DNA from: Anaerostipes butyraticus
Lineage (GTDB): Bacteria; Bacillota; Clostridia; Lachnospirales; Lachnospiraceae
DNA: 52,031 bases
Direction: 5' to 3'
Assembly (NCBI RefSeq): GCF_016586355.1
Contig: NZ_BLYI01000038.1
Location: forward strand, 1-52,031
Part shown: positions 49,575-52,031 of the stretch, in pieces
How the letters are laid out: each line of letters begins with the position of its first letter
Position numbering within the stretch: position 1 is the stretch's first letter
Translations under genes and position numbers: made by a program
The notes under the pieces: generated by a model
Databases searched by the model: none
What the model was told of the DNA's origin: nothing
What the model saw: only the letters and a program-made list of their open reading frames with translations

Positions 49575-49784
49575 CTAAGGATTTTTTCTGCCGCAGTAGC
49601 GGTAAAAGCTCAGCAGATACAATCCGCAGATACCAACGAGATCATAGATGATCCGGGAAACTACACTCATGTTTCCGAAAAGAAAGGCGACAAGATCGAA
49701 CTGAAAAAAGCCGATCAATCCCCAGTTAATGGCACCGATGATCACGATGGTTAACGCTGTACAATCTAAAAATTTGTTTCCCAT
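49575..49784 (-). CDS. DUF378 family membrane protein
   Basis: 69 residues, two membrane helices. The segment IIGAINWGLIGFFQFDLVAFLFG is the DUF378 hallmark (quoted only in part elsewhere: GAINWGLIG). Function unknown. The ATG at 49784 has AGGAGG upstream; an upstream in-frame ATG at 49802 overlaps that site. Confidence 0.88.
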   Translation of the reverse strand: MGNKFLDCTALTIVIIGAINWGLIGFFQFDLVAFLFGNMSVVSRIIYDLVGICGLYLLSFYRYCGRKNP

Positions 49785-49846
49785 AAAGAACCTCCTTTTC
49801 ACTTTGATCAGGAATCAGTGAATAGTATGGCGGGAAATGAAAAAAA

Positions 49847-50506
49847 TTATTCAGGAAGTAATTCGCGGAACGAACGAATGATTTTTAAAACTCCGGGTTT
49901 TCCTTCAAATTCAGAAAAATCTTTTTCGGCGGCCATCACAATAATGTTAGGACATCCGGATTCGTAAGCATTTCGAATACCGGAGCCGGAATCTTCAAAA
50001 ATCAAAGAATGTTCTGGATCAGATCCGAGGATTCGGCATGCGTCACGAAACATATCGATCTTGTTTTCATAAGAGCCATCATCATAGACAAAGTTCTCGC
50101 GCGGAATCCAGCGGTCCAGATGGAAACTGTCAATAAAAAAATCAACGTTTGGCTTTATGGAGGCAGTCGCGATCGTAAAAGGAATATTTTGAGATTTCAG
50201 GTAATCAAAATATTCTTCCGCCCCGTCAACCAGATGAAAATGTTCCGTGTCTTCCAGACATTTTTCACGGTAAACAGCTTCCTTTTTCTGAGAATAAAAT
50301 TCAATCTGTTCCGGACTGTAAGTGCCGTTGGACAGGAAAGAAATTGTCTTCTGGTTGGGAACGCCGTTAATATTCTCATGAAGTTCTTCCGGCGTAATGC
50401 CTATGCCCCGGATTTCTTTTGAAATCTGATTCCAGGCTGCAACATGTTTGTCATCATCAAAAAACAAGGTTCCGTTAAAATCAAAAATAACACAGTTAAA
50501 ATTCAT
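49847..50506 (-). CDS. HAD-family hydrolase (beta-phosphoglucomutase/phosphatase-like)
   Basis: 219 residues. Motif I is FDFNGTLFF (Asp nucleophile; the second Asp of the usual DxDGT is Asn), motif II IATAS, and motif IV FEDSGSGIRNA. The helical cap between I and II places it in the subfamily of sugar-phosphate phosphatases and mutases. Asn in place of the general-acid Asp would be expected to weaken simple phosphatase activity. The ATG at 50506 has AAGGAG six bases upstream. Confidence 0.85.
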   Translation of the reverse strand: MNFNCVIFDFNGTLFFDDDKHVAAWNQISKEIRGIGITPEELHENINGVPNQKTISFLSNGTYSPEQIEFYSQKKEAVYREKCLEDTEHFHLVDGAEEYFDYLKSQNIPFTIATASIKPNVDFFIDSFHLDRWIPRENFVYDDGSYENKIDMFRDACRILGSDPEHSLIFEDSGSGIRNAYESGCPNIIVMAAEKDFSEFEGKPGVLKIIRSFRELLPE

Positions 50507-50740
50507 TGCATACTCCTTATATATAGGGTGGGTATTTGATATCATTGTAGCATGAAAGAGGGAAATCGTAAATGAAAGAAAAGGATCTGCATTTACAATC
50601 TAAAGGAGAAATAGTATAATAAGAACGATTTAGAACGGGTCTGCTGAAGGAGTATAGTATAGTGAAAAGAGGATTTCTTAAAAGTATGGAAAATGTGTGG
50701 TCGAAAGTGCAATGCAGTTGCCATGAAGGAGGAAGGCAGA

Positions 50741-51256
50741 ATGAAAGTTATTTTTCTGGATGTGGATGGCGTGTTGAATTCTCAGGACTTGTTTGAAAGA
50801 TGCGGTGATGAACTGGTTCCGATCGATGAAGAGAATATTCGCTGCCTGAAGGAAATTGTTGATGCAACTGGAGCTGAGATTGTTTTATCATCATCCTGGA
50901 GATACGGATGGACAGAACATCGGGATGAAGTCCAGGACTGGTGCCAGCTTTTGGTAGAAACTCTGGAAAAATATCAGATGAAGATCATTGACAAGACGGA
51001 GTATTTCAGCAGCGGACGACGGGAAGACGAGATCAAGGACTGGCTGGAAAAATGTCCGGAGAAGGTAGAGAGTTTTGTAATTCTCGATGACGGTGATTAT
51101 GACTGGTACCGCCATGGATATGATAAGCATTTGGTAAAGACAGATTTTTGTACAGGAGGGCTGCGCAAAGAACATGTGGAGCGCGCGATCAGGATTCTGA
51201 ACAAAAAGCATTTTTGGAGATTCTTTAAGAACAGGAAGAGAGGAGCGGAAAGATGA
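50741..51256 (+). CDS. HAD-domain protein (SAK-type)
   Basis: 171 residues. MKVIFLDVDGVLNSQ carries motif I (DVDGV), LSSSWR motif II and LDDGDYDW motif IV. This matches the HAD domain first described in Swiss Army Knife RNA-repair proteins and found alone in many Firmicutes; the substrate is unknown. ATG 50741 has GGAGG upstream. It overlaps the HD gene by four bases, implying coupling. Confidence 0.85.
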   Translation: MKVIFLDVDGVLNSQDLFERCGDELVPIDEENIRCLKEIVDATGAEIVLSSSWRYGWTEHRDEVQDWCQLLVETLEKYQMKIIDKTEYFSSGRREDEIKDWLEKCPEKVESFVILDDGDYDWYRHGYDKHLVKTDFCTGGLRKEHVERAIRILNKKHFWRFFKNRKRGAER

Positions 51257-51747
51257 CAGCGGGAGACTTGGTAAAAGAGATGATCTCCTATTATGAAGGG
51301 GATCCGAAGCGGATCCAGCATTTTTTAAAAGTATATGCTTATGCCAAGATTATTGGTGAAGGAGAAGGTCTGGATGAAGAGACACAGGATATTTTAGAGA
51401 CTGCGGCAATTACCCATGATATTGGGATTAAATTAAGTGAGAAAAAATATCAAAGCAGCAGCGGAAAATATCAGGAGATCGAGGGACCGGCAGAAGCAGA
51501 AAAAATGCTGACCAGGCTGGGATACGACAAAGCGCGGATGGAGAGAGTCTGTTATCTGATTGGACATCATCATACCTATGATCATATAGATGGTATGGAT
51601 TATCAGATTCTTGTAGAAGCAGATTTTCTGGTGAATCTTGCGGAGGAACATGCAAAAGAGGAAACAATATGCAGCGTTAGAGACAAAATCTTTCGTACAG
51701 GAACCGGAAAATTTATGCTGGAAAAAATTTTTTCAAAAAAATCTTGA
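51253..51747 (+). CDS. HD-domain phosphohydrolase
   Basis: 164 residues. An HD motif (AAITHDIGIK) with an upstream His (RIQHFLKVYAYAK) and downstream LIGHHHTYDHIDG and EADFLVNL give the metal ligands of the HD superfamily. Such small proteins hydrolyse phosphate esters of nucleotides; substrate unknown. It overlaps the HAD gene, and its stop codon lies within the promoter of tRNA-Phe. Confidence 0.85.
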   Translation: MTAGDLVKEMISYYEGDPKRIQHFLKVYAYAKIIGEGEGLDEETQDILETAAITHDIGIKLSEKKYQSSSGKYQEIEGPAEAEKMLTRLGYDKARMERVCYLIGHHHTYDHIDGMDYQILVEADFLVNLAEEHAKEETICSVRDKIFRTGTGKFMLEKIFSKKS

Positions 51748-51772
51748 TATCTTCCGGATGATGTGGTAAAGT
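51744..51772 (+). promoter_or_regulatory. tRNA-Phe/Gly promoter
   Basis: TTGATA (51744-51749), 17-base spacer, TAAAGT (51767-51772). Confidence 0.6.
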
Positions 51773-51805
51773 ATAGGAGTCGCAGAAATACGACAAAAGA
51801 CAGGA

Positions 51806-51878
<73 letters not shown>

Positions 51879-51882
51879 TTGT

Positions 51883-51953
51883 GCGGGTGTAGTTCAATGG
51901 TAGAACTCCAGCCTTCCAAGCTGATCACGTGGGTTCGATTCCCATCACCCGCT
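51883..51953 (+). tRNA. tRNA-Gly(TCC)
   Basis: 71 nt. Acceptor GCGGGTG/CACCCGC, anticodon loop CTTCCAA (TCC), T loop TTCGATT, discriminator T. It follows tRNA-Phe by four bases. Confidence 0.97.
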
Positions 51954-51965
51954 TAGAAGACAGAG

Positions 51966-52008
51966 GCATGTAGAAGTAAGATACTTTTACATGCTTTTCT
52001 CTTTTTCA
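51966..52008 (+). terminator. Terminator after the tRNA-Phe/Gly pair
   Basis: A 13-bp stem (51966-51978 with 51982-51994, one GU pair), three-base loop, then T4 and a second T5 run. Confidence 0.88.
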
Positions 52009-52031
52009 GGAACAGGAGAGAAAATAAAATG

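Noticed and set aside
50571-50618. 15-codon open frame upstream of the HAD_SAK gene
   Set aside because: No ribosome site and no terminator of its own; chance frame.

Overview
The window looks like a chromosomal segment of a low-to-mid GC Firmicute of the class Clostridia, most likely the family Lachnospiraceae. The evidence is the order mazG-hup-S4-yabP-yabQ-divIC ... spoIIE-tilS-hpt-ftsH, strong AGGAGG-type ribosome sites, TTGACA/TATAAT promoters, tRNA genes without an encoded CCA, and families typical of this group (DUF1848, DUF3793, DUF5685, FeoB-associated Cys-rich peptides, ascorbate-type PTS). The sporulation genes suggest a spore-former or a descendant of one. I cannot fix the genus from sequence alone.

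Layout. The left edge (54-101) carries only the 3' half of a tRNA-Lys gene, as left by an integrated element. Positions 182-3263 hold single metabolic or unknown genes. Positions 3338-5909 encode a MecA-like class B penicillin-binding protein behind a BlaI/MecI-type operator, overlapped by a lipoprotein gene. Positions 6089-10387 form a MarR-headed operon ending in a J-domain protein and an Hsp70. Positions 10552-16747 form an iron block: DUF3793-flavodoxin, DUF2325, feoA-feoA-feoB, two FeoB-associated small peptides, an HMA-domain protein, a DtxR-type repressor and a short Fur-like protein. A repeated operator, GTTAG-N6-CTAAC, precedes three of these units. Positions 16862-19281 hold sortase B, a GH25 lysozyme and a PanE-like reductase; two minus-strand genes (CPBP protease, CvfB) follow.

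Positions 21150-36871 are the conserved sporulation/division/translation neighbourhood, interrupted between divIC and spoIIE by an approximately 8 kb sugar-use insertion: PRD activator, PTS EIIA/EIIB/EIIC, TPR protein, class II aldolase, two kinases, and an MBL-fold enzyme on the other strand. spoIIE here lacks its usual membrane domain. After ftsH come tRNA-Tyr and tRNA-Leu from a promoter inside a perfect 13-bp dyad.

Positions 38394-43808 are a tightly packed five-gene unit: LRR protein, VWA protein, MoxR-type AAA ATPase and two DtxR-like winged-helix paralogues. It is the best candidate here for an undescribed system. Positions 44050-48268 are a YbaN-ABC-ABC-ferric-reductase-like operon with a variant of the same iron-type operator, so it may belong to the same regulon. 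The right end has tRNA-Gly, a possible 16-residue peptide gene, a BilS-like flavodoxin, DUF378, two HAD proteins, an HD protein, tRNA-Phe and a second tRNA-Gly.

All assignments come from reading the sequence and from knowledge of the families; no database search was run.
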